Origin: Phenylobacterium sp.
Lineage (GTDB): Bacteria; Pseudomonadota; Alphaproteobacteria; Caulobacterales; Caulobacteraceae
Assembly (NCBI RefSeq): GCF_025351295.1
Contig: NZ_JANXWD010000156.1
Coordinates: 1 to 55,516, forward strand
Reading direction: 5' to 3'
Length of the DNA: 55,516 nt
Both the position numbers and the translations under genes were made by a program. Under the pieces are notes generated by a model. The model was not told where the DNA came from. It worked only from the letters and a program-made list of their open reading frames with translations, and ran no database searches. Below are positions 21,495-30,603 of the stretch, piece after piece (the stretch's first letter is position 1; each line of letters starts with the position of its first letter).

Positions 21495-22631
21495 TCAACC
21501 CAGCGGCGCCAACCCCGAGCCGTCCACGGCGAACCCCTGCGCCCGGCCCTTCAGCCCGTCGAACAGCATCTCGTCGGTGCCGGTGAGGAAGGCCTGCAAC
21601 TCCAGGGCCTCGATCTCGTCGAACAGGGCGGCGCGGCGGCGGGCGTCCAGGTGGGCCGCCACCTCGTCCAGGAGGAGGATCGGACTGGGGCCGGCGGCTC
21701 GGGCCAGGCGGGCGGCCTGGGCCAGCACCAGGTTGAGGATCAGCGCCTTCTGTTCGCCGGTGGAGCATTCGGCGGCGGGGCGGTCCTTCTCGTCGTGGAT
21801 CACCGACAGGTCGCCGCGGTGCGGGCCGCTGAGCGCCCGGCCGGCGGCTGCGTCGCGGTCGCGGCCGGCGGCCAGCGCGCGGGCCAGGCGCAGCTCCAGG
21901 TCGGCGAACGCCGCGCCCTCCAGGGCCAGCCGCTCCCATTCGCCGGTCAGCGCCAGCCGCGCCAGAGGGAACGGCCGCTCGCCCCGGGTGGCGATCTCGG
22001 CGGTGAGGGCGGTCAACGTGCGCGCCCGCGCCTCGGCCATCAGCGCCCCGGCCTCGGCCATCCTGGCCTCCAGGGCGTCCAGCCAGGCGGCATCCGCCGG
22101 GCCGTCGGTCAGCAGCCGCGTCCGCTCACGCAGGGCCTTCTCATAGGCCTGGACGTGGGCGGCGTGGATCGGCTCGGCGGCAAACGCCAGCCGGTCGAAG
22201 AACCGCCGCCGCTCGGCCGCGCCCTCCAGGAACAGCCGGTCCTGCGCCGGCGTGAGCCAGACCTGGCGCACATGCTCGGCCAGCCGGCCGGGCGGGGCGG
22301 GCTCGCCCTCCACCCGCACCAGCCGCCGCGCCGCGCCGGCCTGCTCGACCCCGGTGCCCAGCCGGGTCTCGCCCTGTTCGGTCCGCACCGTGACCGACAC
22401 CGCCCAGGCCCGGCCCGCGGCCTCGCCCGACAGCCGCCGGCCCACCTCGGCGAGGCCCGAGCCGCGCAGGCCACGGCCGGGGATCAGGAAGCTGACGGCC
22501 TCCAGCAGGTTGGTCTTGCCCGCCCCGTTCGGCCCGGCCAGCCAGACCGGCCGCCCGTCCAGGCCCAGCTCCGCCGTGGCATAGGATCGGAAGTCGGTCA
22601 GGGTGAGGCGGGTCAGGGCGCAGGCGGTCAC
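21495..22631 (-). CDS. recF: DNA replication and repair protein RecF
   Basis: A 378-aa SMC-like ATPase that loads RecA at gaps. It begins [17 protein letters not shown], has Walker [15 protein letters not shown] (about residues 32-45), the ABC signature region [14 protein letters not shown] (about 265-278) followed by [17 protein letters not shown], and Walker [15 protein letters not shown] (about 310-323). The start is GTG at 22631, immediately before the conserved TDFRSY segment; an upstream extension in frame would overlap the neighbouring phosphoesterase gene. In many bacteria recF sits between dnaN and gyrB; here it does not. Confidence 0.93.
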   Translation of the reverse strand: MTACALTRLTLTDFRSYATAELGLDGRPVWLAGPNGAGKTNLLEAVSFLIPGRGLRGSGLAEVGRRLSGEAAGRAWAVSVTVRTEQGETRLGTGVEQAGAARRLVRVEGEPAPPGRLAEHVRQVWLTPAQDRLFLEGAAERRRFFDRLAFAAEPIHAAHVQAYEKALRERTRLLTDGPADAAWLDALEARMAEAGALMAEARARTLTALTAEIATRGERPFPLARLALTGEWERLALEGAAFADLELRLARALAAGRDRDAAAGRALSGPHRGDLSVIHDEKDRPAAECSTGEQKALILNLVLAQAARLARAAGPSPILLLDEVAAHLDARRRAALFDEIEALELQAFLTGTDEMLFDGLKGRAQGFAVDGSGLAPLG

Positions 22632-22672
22632 GGGCGCGGTCTTAGCCGGTTTCGTGGCCGGGCGCGAAACCG

Positions 22673-23230
22673 CTAGCCGACGAAGACGATCTCCGGTTCC
22701 AGCCCGGCTGCCGTCCGCACCAGCCGCCCGAAGGTCGGGGCCGCACCCGCCGCCGGCAGGATCGCGCTGCCGGGATTGAGTGCGACGCCCTGGCGGCCGA
22801 TGGCGTCGGTAGCGGCCTTGTGGGTCGAGGCGTGCAGCAGGACGTCGACTTCGGTCCCGAACAGCCGGCGGCAGGCCTCGGCGAAGTCCGCGGCCGGGGT
22901 GAAGGGGTCGGACGCCGTGGCCAGGCCGGCGGCCGTCGCGTCGAACACGCAACCCACCCGCGTCCCGCCGATGTGCAGCAGCAGCGCCGGATGGTCGGTC
23001 CGCGGATCGTCGGCGTCGTCCTGGCCGCGCACGCCGACGACGGTGGCGATCTCTTCCAGCTGGTCCAGTCCGGCGCTGTCACCCATGTCGCCCAGGGTGA
23101 CGATCAGGTGCGCGTCGGACAGCGCGGCCAGAACATGGGCCGGGAACTCCGGTCCGTCGCCGGGGTGGATGTGGCAGTCGGCGAGGATCGCCACGATCCC
23201 CGCGTCGAAGGTCAGCGCCCGTGCAGTCAT
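22673..23230 (-). CDS. Calcineurin-like (YfcE/MJ0936-type) phosphoesterase with altered motifs
   Basis: A 185-aa protein matching the small metallophosphatase family, which hydrolyses phosphodiesters using two metals. Recognisable motifs: ILADCHIH (D-x-H, about residues 15-22), LGDMGDS (GD, about 46-52) and a C-terminal [14 protein letters not shown] (about 146-159), very characteristic of YfcE-like enzymes. However, the usual GNCD is VRGQDD (about 67-72), and the usual GHTH is HASTHKA (about 133-139), so some metal ligands are changed. It may still be active with a remodelled site, or it may be a non-catalytic relative. It is divergent from polA. Confidence 0.7.
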   Translation of the reverse strand: MTARALTFDAGIVAILADCHIHPGDGPEFPAHVLAALSDAHLIVTLGDMGDSAGLDQLEEIATVVGVRGQDDADDPRTDHPALLLHIGGTRVGCVFDATAAGLATASDPFTPAADFAEACRRLFGTEVDVLLHASTHKAATDAIGRQGVALNPGSAILPAAGAAPTFGRLVRTAAGLEPEIVFVG

Positions 23231-23433
23231 TTGCCTGCCTCCCGTGGCCGTGGCCCATTATCCGTCGGTGTCCGGATTCCGCCAGCGCCGTGTCACAACC
23301 GTCCCCATATCCACGGCCTGGGCCGGGGGCCGGAGGTCCTGGTCCTGCCGAACCGCCTGGGACGTCGCCAGCGCCTGAGCCGATTGCGGGAGAAGCGGAT
23401 GACCTGCGCCTCGCCTCGCCTTATCTTGCCGCC

Positions 23434-26316
23434 ATGACCGACACGCTCGACGCCACGCCGCAGACCCTGGGCGATATCCCGCGCGATCCGACCCAGGACG
23501 GGCCGGCGATGCGGCTCTATCTGGTGGACGGCTCGGGGTTCATCTTCCGGGCCTTCCATGCCCTGCCGCCGCTGACCCGGAAGTCCGACGGCCTGCCGAT
23601 CGGGGCGGTCAGCGGCTTCTGCAACATGATCTGGAAGCTGCTGGTCGAGATGAGGGCCTCGGCCGAGGCGCCGACCCACCTGGCGGTGATCTTCGACCAC
23701 TCCGAGGCGACCTTCCGCAACAAGCTGTACGACAGGTACAAGGCTCACCGCCCGCCGCCGCCCGAGGACCTGGTCCCCCAGTTCCCCCTGGTGCGCGACG
23801 CCACCCGCGCGTTCGGCGTGCCCTGCATCGAGCTGCCCGGCTACGAGGCCGACGACCTGATCGCCGCCTATGCCTGCAAGGTCCGCGACCTGGGCGGCGA
23901 GGTGGTGATCGTCTCGTCCGACAAGGACCTGATGCAGCTGGTCGGCCCCAAGGTCTCCATGCTGGACACCATGAAGACGCCGAACCTGAAGATCGGCGCC
24001 GAGCAGGTGTTCGACAAGTTCGGGGTGACGCCGGACAAGGTGGTCGACGTCCAGGCGCTGTGCGGCGACAGCGTCGACAACGTGCCGGGCGCCCCCGGCA
24101 TAGGGGTCAAGACCGCCTCGGCCCTGATCAATGAATACGGCGACCTCGACACGCTGCTGGCCCGCGCCGGGGAGATCAAGCAGGACAAACGCCGCCAGAC
24201 CCTGATCGACTTCGCCGATCAGATCCGCCTGTCGCGCCAGCTGGTGCAGCTGGACTGCGACACGCCGCTCCCGGAACCGGTCGATGCGCTGCAGGTGCAG
24301 GACCCGGACGGCCCTACCCTGCAGGCCTTCCTGGAGCTGATGGAGTTCCGCACCCTGGCGAAGCGGATCGGCGACGGCATGGCCGGCGGCCAGGGGATCA
24401 CGGCGCCCGCCACCCCGGCGCCCGAGACCCGTGCCCCGCAGGCGCCCACCCACGGCGCCGTCGACGTCAACGCCTATGAATGCGTCCGCGACCTGGCCGC
24501 CCTCGATGCCTGGATCGCCCGCGCCTATGCGGCCGGCGTCGTGGCCTTCGACACCGAGACCGACGCGCTGGGCGCCACCAGCGCCAACCTGGTCGGAGTC
24601 TCCCTGGCCGTCGCGGCGGGCGAGGCCTGCTACATCCCGGTGGGCCACGCCCACGAGGGCGAGGGCGGCCTGCAGCTGGACGCGCCCGCCGACCTCACCC
24701 AGATTCCCATCGACGCGGCCATGGCGCGGCTGAAGCCGCTGCTGGAGGACCCGTCGATCCTGAAGGTGGCCCAGAACGCCAAGTACGATCTGGCCGTCCT
24801 GGCCCGCTACGGCATCGATGTGACCCCGGTCGACGACACCATGCTGATCAGCTTCGCCCTGGAAGGGGGCCTGCACAAAAGCCACGGCATGGATGAGCTG
24901 TCGAAGCGCCTGCTCGACCATGAGCCGATCAGCTTCAAGACCGTCGCCGGGGCTGGCAAGGCGCAGAAGAGCTTCAAGCACGTCGAGCTGCCGGCGGCGA
25001 CCTGCTACGCCGCCGAGGACGCCGACGTCACCTTAAGGATCTGGGAGCACCTGCGCCCGCGCCTGGCGCACGAGCGTCTGCTGACCGTCTACGAGACCCT
25101 CGAGCGGCCGATGCCCAGGGTGCTGGTGGAGATGGAGCTGGCCGGGATCAAGGTCGACCCCGACCGCCTGCGCCAGCTCTCCAACGACTTCTCGGTGCGC
25201 ATGGTCGAACTGGAGGCCGAGGCCCACCGCGTGGCGGGCCGGCCGTTCAACCTGGGCTCGCCCAAGCAGATCGGCGACATCCTGTTCGGCGAGATGGGCC
25301 TGGCGTCGGGCCGCACCACCGCCACGGGCGCGCAATCCACCGACGCCTCGATGCTGGAGGACCTGGCCGCCCAGGGCCACGAGCTGCCGCGCATCCTGCT
25401 GGACTGGCGCCAGCTGTCGAAGCTGAAGGGCACCTACACCGACAACCTGGTGACCGCGAGCGACCCGAAGACCGGGCGGGTCCACACCTCCTATTCGCTG
25501 GCGGCGGCCACCACCGGCCGGCTCGCGTCCAGCGACCCCAACCTGCAGAACATCCCAATCCGCACGGAGGAAGGCCGCAAGATCCGCAAGTGCTTCATCG
25601 CCGAGCCGGGTCACCTGCTGATCAGCGCCGACTACAGCCAGATCGAGCTGCGCCTGCTGGCCCATATCGGCGACATCCCGCAGCTGAAGCAGGCCTTCGC
25701 CGACGGCCTCGACATCCACGCCATGACCGCCTCGGAGGTGTTCGGGGTGCCGGTCGAGGGCATGCCGGCCGACACCCGGCGGCGCGCCAAGGCGATCAAT
25801 TTCGGCATCGTCTACGGCATCTCGGCCTTCGGCCTGGCCAACCAGCTGTCGATCCCGCGCGAGGAGGCCGGGGCCTATATCAAGACCTACTTCGAGCGCT
25901 TCCCCGGCATCCGCACCTACATGGACCGCATGACCCGCCAGGTGCGGTCGGAGGGCTTCGTCACCACGATCTTCGGCCGCAAGGTCTGGATCCCCGCCGC
26001 CCAGGGCAAATCGCCGGCCGAGCGGGCGTTCGGCGACCGCGCGGCGATCAACGCGCCGATCCAGGGCGCCGCCGCCGACGTGATGCGGCGCGCCATGGTG
26101 CGGATGCCGGGCGCCCTGCGCGACGCCGGGCTCAGCGCCAGGATGCTGCTGCAGGTCCACGACGAACTGGTGTTCGAGGCGCCGCAGGCCGAGGCCGAGG
26201 CGGTGATCGTCGTGGCCAAGCGGATCATGGAAGGCGCGGCCGAACCGGCGCTGTCGATTTCCGTCCCGCTGGTCGTCGAGGCCCGCGCCGCCGCCAACTG
26301 GGACGACGCACACTAG
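23434..26316 (+). CDS. polA: DNA polymerase I
   Basis: A 960-aa three-domain polymerase. The N-terminal 5' nuclease includes YLVDGSGFIFRAFHALPPL (about residues 29-47) and CGDSVDNVPGAPGIG (about 209-223). The 3'-5' exonuclease keeps its acidic residues: FDTETDALG (about 371-379) and NAKYDLAVL (about 447-455). The polymerase domain has DYSQIELR (about 732), the O-helix RRRAKAINFGIVYGIS (about 782-797) and HDELVFEA (about 908). The start at 23434 follows homology; the frame is open about 210 bp further upstream but there overlaps the divergent phosphoesterase gene. The stop is 8 bp from the convergent RTX gene. Confidence 0.96.
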   Translation: MTDTLDATPQTLGDIPRDPTQDGPAMRLYLVDGSGFIFRAFHALPPLTRKSDGLPIGAVSGFCNMIWKLLVEMRASAEAPTHLAVIFDHSEATFRNKLYDRYKAHRPPPPEDLVPQFPLVRDATRAFGVPCIELPGYEADDLIAAYACKVRDLGGEVVIVSSDKDLMQLVGPKVSMLDTMKTPNLKIGAEQVFDKFGVTPDKVVDVQALCGDSVDNVPGAPGIGVKTASALINEYGDLDTLLARAGEIKQDKRRQTLIDFADQIRLSRQLVQLDCDTPLPEPVDALQVQDPDGPTLQAFLELMEFRTLAKRIGDGMAGGQGITAPATPAPETRAPQAPTHGAVDVNAYECVRDLAALDAWIARAYAAGVVAFDTETDALGATSANLVGVSLAVAAGEACYIPVGHAHEGEGGLQLDAPADLTQIPIDAAMARLKPLLEDPSILKVAQNAKYDLAVLARYGIDVTPVDDTMLISFALEGGLHKSHGMDELSKRLLDHEPISFKTVAGAGKAQKSFKHVELPAATCYAAEDADVTLRIWEHLRPRLAHERLLTVYETLERPMPRVLVEMELAGIKVDPDRLRQLSNDFSVRMVELEAEAHRVAGRPFNLGSPKQIGDILFGEMGLASGRTTATGAQSTDASMLEDLAAQGHELPRILLDWRQLSKLKGTYTDNLVTASDPKTGRVHTSYSLAAATTGRLASSDPNLQNIPIRTEEGRKIRKCFIAEPGHLLISADYSQIELRLLAHIGDIPQLKQAFADGLDIHAMTASEVFGVPVEGMPADTRRRAKAINFGIVYGISAFGLANQLSIPREEAGAYIKTYFERFPGIRTYMDRMTRQVRSEGFVTTIFGRKVWIPAAQGKSPAERAFGDRAAINAPIQGAAADVMRRAMVRMPGALRDAGLSARMLLQVHDELVFEAPQAEAEAVIVVAKRIMEGAAEPALSISVPLVVEARAAANWDDAH

Positions 26317-26323
26317 ATCCCCG

Positions 26324-28267
26324 TCAGGCGAACATGAAGTCGCCCGTCGTCAGCCGGTAGCCGTTCAGCAGCTGGATGGTCTCGTCGGCGCGGGTGGCGG
26401 CGTCATGGATCATCCAGGCGGTCGCGCTGCCGGCCACGGCGGAGATCGTCGAGCCGACAGAGTAGCCGACCAGGTCGATGTGGTCGCCGGCCGCGAAGTC
26501 CTGGACGCGGTCGCCGTTCGCCTCGCCCCGGGCGAACACGAACCGGTCCGCGCCCGCCCCGCCGGTCAGCAGGTCGGCGTCCGCGCCGCCATCCAGGGTG
26601 TCGGCCCCGTCCAGGCCCGACAGGGTGTCCGCGCCCGCCAGCCCATAGATGTGGTTCGCGCCGGCCCCGCCGGTGATCAGGTTCGCCAGCTCGTTGCCCG
26701 TCCCGTCGAGGGCGCCGGCCCCGGAGAGCGCCAGGCGCTCCAGGTTGGCGCCCAGCGTATAGCTCACGCTGGAGGCCACGTAGTCGTAGCCGCCCGCCGC
26801 GCCGGCGACCGTCTCCACGGCCAGGTCGCGCACATCGTCAATCACGTAGTAGTCGTCCCCGGCGCCGCCTCCGATCCGGTCGCCGCCCAGGCCACCGACC
26901 AGCTTGTCGGCGCCGTCGCCGCCCTGGAGGGTGTCGTCGCCCGCGCCGCCGTTCAGCGTGTCGCCGCCCGCCCCGCCCGACAGCAGGTTGCCGGCGGCAT
27001 TGCCGGAAAGCACGTCGGCCAGCGCGTTGCCATAGCCGTCCACCGCCGCTGCGCCGGTCAGCGTCAGCCGCTCGACATTCGCCGCCAGGGTATAGCTGAG
27101 CGCGCTCTGCACCAGGTCATTGCCGGCGCCGACCGCCTCGACCACCGTGTCGCCGCTGGCGTTGACCACATAGACGTCGTCGCCGAGGCCGCCGTTCAGG
27201 ATGTCCGCCCCGGCGGTGCCGACCAGGGTGTCGGCGCCCGGCGTCCCGTTGAAGGTCGGCAGGCCGGACCCGCCGTGCGCCGCCTGCCACGCCGCCAGAT
27301 AGGCCGCGCCGCCGTCCGAGACCTGGGCGACGATGGTGTTGTTGGTCTGCACCAGGTTGGTGTCGCCGGTCAGGCTGATCAGGGTGGTCTGGTTGTTGGA
27401 CAGGGTTCCGTTGTCGACGTTCACCAGCCGGATCCACGACTTGTAGTCCAGGAACCCCACGACGATGTTGTCGCTCACCGTCACGTCCTGCCCGTGGAAG
27501 ACGGCGATGCCGTTGTAGCCGGCGCCGGCCACCAGGTTCCCGGTGATGGTCACGTGCTGGTAGGGCAGGGTGCCCACCTCGTCGTTCAGGAAGACGCCCT
27601 GCGGCAGGACGCCGGTCCCCGTGCCGCGCAGGAACACATTGTCGGTGATGGCGATGTCGTGGGCCGAGGCCGTCGTGCCGCTGGTCCAGAACTGGATCGC
27701 GTCCGGGTGATCGGCGGGCTTCGGGTGGAAACTGCTGAAGCTGTTGCCGGTGACCGTGACGAAGGACGAGCCGCCGCCGCGGATCCCGTCCATCTGGATC
27801 TCCTTGAAGGTGTTGCCCTGGATCGTCAGGTGGTCGTCGTTCAGCTGGCCGAGGCCGATCCACAGTTGCTGGAAGGTCGAGTCGGCGACGGTCACGTGGG
27901 AACTGTCGCGCACCAGCATGGCGGCGCGGTCGTTCTGCGGGTCGCCATCCAGGGAGCCGTGGACGCTCAGGCCCGTCAGGGTCACGTCGTGGCTCTTGGC
28001 GATCAGGAACGGATTGTCGCCCGCCGCCGCGTCGACGCGGAACTCCAGGCCCTGGAAGGTCAGGTTCGAGCTGGCGGTCACGTTGAGCCTGGTCAGGGTG
28101 GCCAGGGTGTCCGGCGTCGCCGAGGTCACCGTCACGCCCTGGGCATAGTTCAGCCCCGAGGCGACCACCCCGGTATAGACGCCGGGCTCCAGCAGGATGG
28201 TGTCGCCCCCCTGGGCGACCTTCAGGGCCGCGTTGAGCAGGGCCGTGGTGCTGACGGTGGTGATCAT
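26324..28267 (-). CDS. Beta-helix protein with RTX repeats (type I secretion substrate)
   Basis: A 647-aa protein without a signal peptide. Residues about 20-330 form a right-handed parallel beta-helix, seen as short repeats such as HVTVADSTFQQL, HLTIQGNTFKEI, FVTVTGNSFSSF and DIAITDNVFLRG; such folds often bind or cleave polysaccharides. Residues about 345-590 carry RTX nonapeptides (GGAGGDTLNGGAGDDTLQGG, GGLGGDRIGGGAGDDYYVI) that bind Ca2+. The C-terminal ~60 residues (ADRFVFARG...VQDFAAGDHIDL) are the type I secretion-signal region seen in RTX proteins. The start at 28267 (MITTVSTTALL) is preferred over a longer frame from 28459 whose extra residues look non-coding. No ABC exporter genes are nearby. 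The activity is not assigned. Confidence 0.85.
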   Translation of the reverse strand: MITTVSTTALLNAALKVAQGGDTILLEPGVYTGVVASGLNYAQGVTVTSATPDTLATLTRLNVTASSNLTFQGLEFRVDAAAGDNPFLIAKSHDVTLTGLSVHGSLDGDPQNDRAAMLVRDSSHVTVADSTFQQLWIGLGQLNDDHLTIQGNTFKEIQMDGIRGGGSSFVTVTGNSFSSFHPKPADHPDAIQFWTSGTTASAHDIAITDNVFLRGTGTGVLPQGVFLNDEVGTLPYQHVTITGNLVAGAGYNGIAVFHGQDVTVSDNIVVGFLDYKSWIRLVNVDNGTLSNNQTTLISLTGDTNLVQTNNTIVAQVSDGGAAYLAAWQAAHGGSGLPTFNGTPGADTLVGTAGADILNGGLGDDVYVVNASGDTVVEAVGAGNDLVQSALSYTLAANVERLTLTGAAAVDGYGNALADVLSGNAAGNLLSGGAGGDTLNGGAGDDTLQGGDGADKLVGGLGGDRIGGGAGDDYYVIDDVRDLAVETVAGAAGGYDYVASSVSYTLGANLERLALSGAGALDGTGNELANLITGGAGANHIYGLAGADTLSGLDGADTLDGGADADLLTGGAGADRFVFARGEANGDRVQDFAAGDHIDLVGYSVGSTISAVAGSATAWMIHDAATRADETIQLLNGYRLTTGDFMFA

Positions 28268-29015
28268 CGGTGGGGGTCCCCGAACGTATTGATCCGGTCG
28301 GGTAGAGATTTGAACAGAACAAAGTCCGGCCAAAGGCCCCCCGGCCTCAGCACCTTGAGCAACACGCCTCGAATACAACCTGTACTTGAAGGCCATATAC
28401 ATTCCGCGGGCATGACCTGAAACTGCCATGACCGTGGATGAGCGAGGTGTCGCACACAACTCTGAAGAACAAACGTCCGTTCCCGACGCCGCGATCTCTC
28501 GCAGGGAAAAGAGTCGCCGAAAAGGCGAAACGATGTCGCAGGGACTCTACTTACGGGCGAGAGGGGTTCCTGGTGGGGCCGAGGGGAACGATGCGCTCAT
28601 GGGGTCGGACGGTAGACCAGGATGGCCGCCGGCTGCCCGAGCCCGCCAGCGCGGGCGCCGACGAACAGGCGGTCGAACTCCGGTACGAAGGCCTCCGACG
28701 AGCCGATGCTGCGTTCGGCGCGCGCATGGAAGACTCCGTCCTGGAATGATGACTACGCGACCGCCAAGGCCGATTTGGATGATCGACTGACCGGCCTGCT
28801 GACAGACCTCAAAGCGCGTGCCGCCGGGCCTTGTGGGGCACAATGACCGTGCGGTGCGGCTCACCTGCCCTGGCGCCGGGGTTCCGCCTGCTCGGCGTTA
28901 CATGCCTGTCGGCATCTGCCCTCTGGATCAGGTGCGGCAGAGGCAGGGCGCCCGGACATTCTAAGGGGCTGACTCTTCGAGCTTTTCCAAGCCACTCAAC
29001 GGCTTGGGAGGTTCC
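28268..29015. other. Gene-poor 0.75-kb stretch between RTX gene and tRNA-Ala
   Basis: No confident gene. Short open frames exist on both strands, the longest about 120 codons (28428-28790), but none shows recognisable domains or a good ribosome site. One frame ending at 28846 finishes with a plausible helical tail (NDDYATAKADLDDRLTGLLT, about 28721-28780), which could be the remnant of a lost gene. The 28563-28591 segment copies the 3' end of the neighbouring tRNA. A hairpin CCAAGCC / GGCTTGG (28987-29007) sits just beyond the tRNA 3' end. The region may be debris of a mobile element. Confidence 0.5.
28564..28591 (-). repeat. Duplicated tRNA-Ala 3' end (possible attachment site remnant)
   Basis: This segment, GGTTCCTGGTGG then GGCCGAGGGGAACGA, matches 29010-29037, which is the 3' end (including CCA) of tRNA-Ala plus 6 bp of flank. 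It differs by one substitution and one single-base gap over 28 positions. The two copies are direct repeats about 450 bp apart. A tRNA 3' end duplicated nearby is the classic footprint of site-specific integration. Confidence 0.6.
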
Positions 29016-29091
29016 TGGTGGAGCCGAGGGGAATCGAACCCCTGACCTCCTCATTGCGAACGAGGCGCTCTACCATCTGAGCTACGGCCCC
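29016..29091 (-). tRNA. tRNA-Ala (anticodon CGC)
   Basis: A 76-nt cloverleaf on the minus strand with CCA encoded. The acceptor stem is GGGGCCG with CGGCTCC (one G-U pair), the D arm GCTC...GAGC, the anticodon stem CCTCG/TGAGG with loop TTCGCAA giving anticodon CGC (reads GCG), and the T arm AGGGG TTCGATT CCCCT. It decodes a common Ala codon in this GC-rich genome. Its 3' end is copied at 28564-28591. Confidence 0.95.
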
Positions 29092-29214
29092 CAGGAAGCG
29101 GCGGAATAAGGCGATCCAGGGCCCTTGTGTCAAGCCGGGTCGCGCGGCGGCGGCATAAAGGCCCGAGCAGGGCCGCGCCTTGTCAGCGCCTCAAAGGCCG
29201 GTAGAAGCAGGGCC

Positions 29215-29520
29215 ATGGGCAGCTTTATTCTCTATATCGTCGGCGGGCTACTCCAGCTCCTGATCCTGGCGATCGTGATCAGCGCGATCCTCTCGTGGTT
29301 GGTCGCGTTCAACGTCATCAACCTGCGCAACCAGTCGGTCTACAACGTGGTCAGCACCCTGGAGGCCGTGACCCGGCCGATCATGCGCCCGGTCCAGCGC
29401 ATGATCCCGCCACTGGGCGGCGTCGACATCAGCCCGATCATCGTCATCCTGGTGCTGCAGTCGGCGCGCAGCTATCTGCTCCCATGGATCGGCGGCCTGC
29501 TCTATCCGCTCATCGGATGA
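29215..29520 (+). CDS. YggT family membrane protein
   Basis: A 101-aa integral membrane protein of the YggT family, with two hydrophobic segments (about residues 6-31 and 74-100) separated by the family core NQSVYNVVSTLEAVTRPIMRP and the adjoining VQRMIPPLGGVDISPI. YggT proteins occur across bacteria, plastids and cyanobacteria and have been linked to osmotic homeostasis or membrane protein assembly; the molecular role is not settled. The length is typical of the single-repeat form. The start ATG follows the AAGCAGGG stretch. Confidence 0.9.
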   Translation: MGSFILYIVGGLLQLLILAIVISAILSWLVAFNVINLRNQSVYNVVSTLEAVTRPIMRPVQRMIPPLGGVDISPIIVILVLQSARSYLLPWIGGLLYPLIG

Positions 29521-29762
29521 GCGGCGTTCGTCGTACGGTCCGCGTCAACCTGGTCGCCTGAAAAATCACGTTCTGTGGAACTTCCCGGGACGGCCGCCGT
29601 TGAGTTGACGATCGCCCAACGACTTGCGTGTCGGATACGGGCGATCCAGATCGGCCCGGCTCACCCTGGCATCCCCCCGACCAAAGGCCGGGCCGGTCCC
29701 CTTCCCCACCTCAAACGTCCCGGCTTTCGCGAGCTTGGCGTCCGGGCTTAAGCTGGCGGTCC

Positions 29763-30524
29763 ATGTCCAGCCGCCCGCTCTCCACCCGCGCCGACCTGAC
29801 CCGCGCCATCGCCGACGCGCGCCGGGTGGCGGTGTTCACCGGCGCCGGCATCTCCACCGAGAGCGGCATCCCCGACTTCCGCAGCCCCGGCGGGGTGTGG
29901 AGCCAGATGAAGCCGATCTACTTCCAGGACTTCGTAGCCAGCGAGGAACGCCGCCGCGAGGCCTGGAGCCGGGCGTTCTCCGGGCGCGCCGGCTGGGTGG
30001 GCCGCGAGCCCAACGCCGGCCACCTCGGCGTCGCCCGCCTGATCGCCCAGGGCAAGGCCTCCAGCGTGATCACCCAGAACGTCGACGACCTGCACCAGGC
30101 CGCGGGCGTGCCGCGCGACCGGGTGATCGAGCTGCACGGCAACGCCACCTATGCGACCTGCCTGGAGTGCGGCCTGCGCCACGAGCTGGCCGAGCTCAAG
30201 GCGCTGTGGGACGCCACCGGCGACCTGCCAGCCTGCCGGGCCTGCGGCGGCATCGTCAAGACCGCGACGATCTCGTTCGGCCAGGCCATGCCGTACGAGC
30301 CGATGGCCCGCGCCGAGGCCGAGACCCTGGCCTGCGACCTGTTCCTGGTGCTGGGGTCGTCGCTGGTGGTCTATCCGGCCGCCGGCTTCCCGCTGATCGC
30401 CAAGCGCAACGGCGCCACGGTGGCCATCGTCAACCGCGAGCCCACCGACCTGGACGCCCACGCCGACCTGGTGCTGCACGATGAGATCGGCCCGGTGATG
30501 AGCCAGGCGGCGCCGGGCAACTAA
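29763..30524 (+). CDS. Sir2-family NAD-dependent protein deacylase
   Basis: A 253-aa sirtuin that removes acyl groups from lysines using NAD+. Motifs: GAGISTESGIPDFRSP (about residues 26-41), TQNVDDLHQAAG (about 103-114), the catalytic His in ELHGNATYATC (about 123-133), and a four-Cys zinc site in CLECG (about 133-137) and CRACGG (about 159-164). GSSLVVYPAAGFP (about 198-210) is the NAD-binding GSS segment. The Tyr and Arg of class III (SIRT5/CobB-like) desuccinylases are not evident after the GAGIS motif. The start at 29763 begins at the conserved region; the frame is open earlier but without homology. Confidence 0.93.
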   Translation: MSSRPLSTRADLTRAIADARRVAVFTGAGISTESGIPDFRSPGGVWSQMKPIYFQDFVASEERRREAWSRAFSGRAGWVGREPNAGHLGVARLIAQGKASSVITQNVDDLHQAAGVPRDRVIELHGNATYATCLECGLRHELAELKALWDATGDLPACRACGGIVKTATISFGQAMPYEPMARAEAETLACDLFLVLGSSLVVYPAAGFPLIAKRNGATVAIVNREPTDLDAHADLVLHDEIGPVMSQAAPGN

Positions 30525-30603
30525 TTTCGCCGCGCCGGCATTTGGTCACACCCAGGCCGCTTTCCGTGGGGTATGCGCTCCGCCGCATTCCTCGGAGTCC
30601 TAA

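Noticed and set aside
26405..28420. A 671-codon plus-strand frame opposite the RTX gene
   Set aside because: Repeats such as AAQGVAARPARQQV mirror the RTX repeats on the other strand; no independent coding signal.
28564..28591. A second tRNA gene suggested by tRNA-like sequence
   Set aside because: Only the 3' acceptor and part of the T arm are present; no anticodon or D arm follows, so it is a partial copy, not a tRNA gene.
28428..28846. Short frames in the gene-poor stretch before tRNA-Ala, one ending in a helical-looking tail
   Set aside because: No ribosome site, domain or conserved start; possible remnant only, so described under the gap rather than called as a gene.
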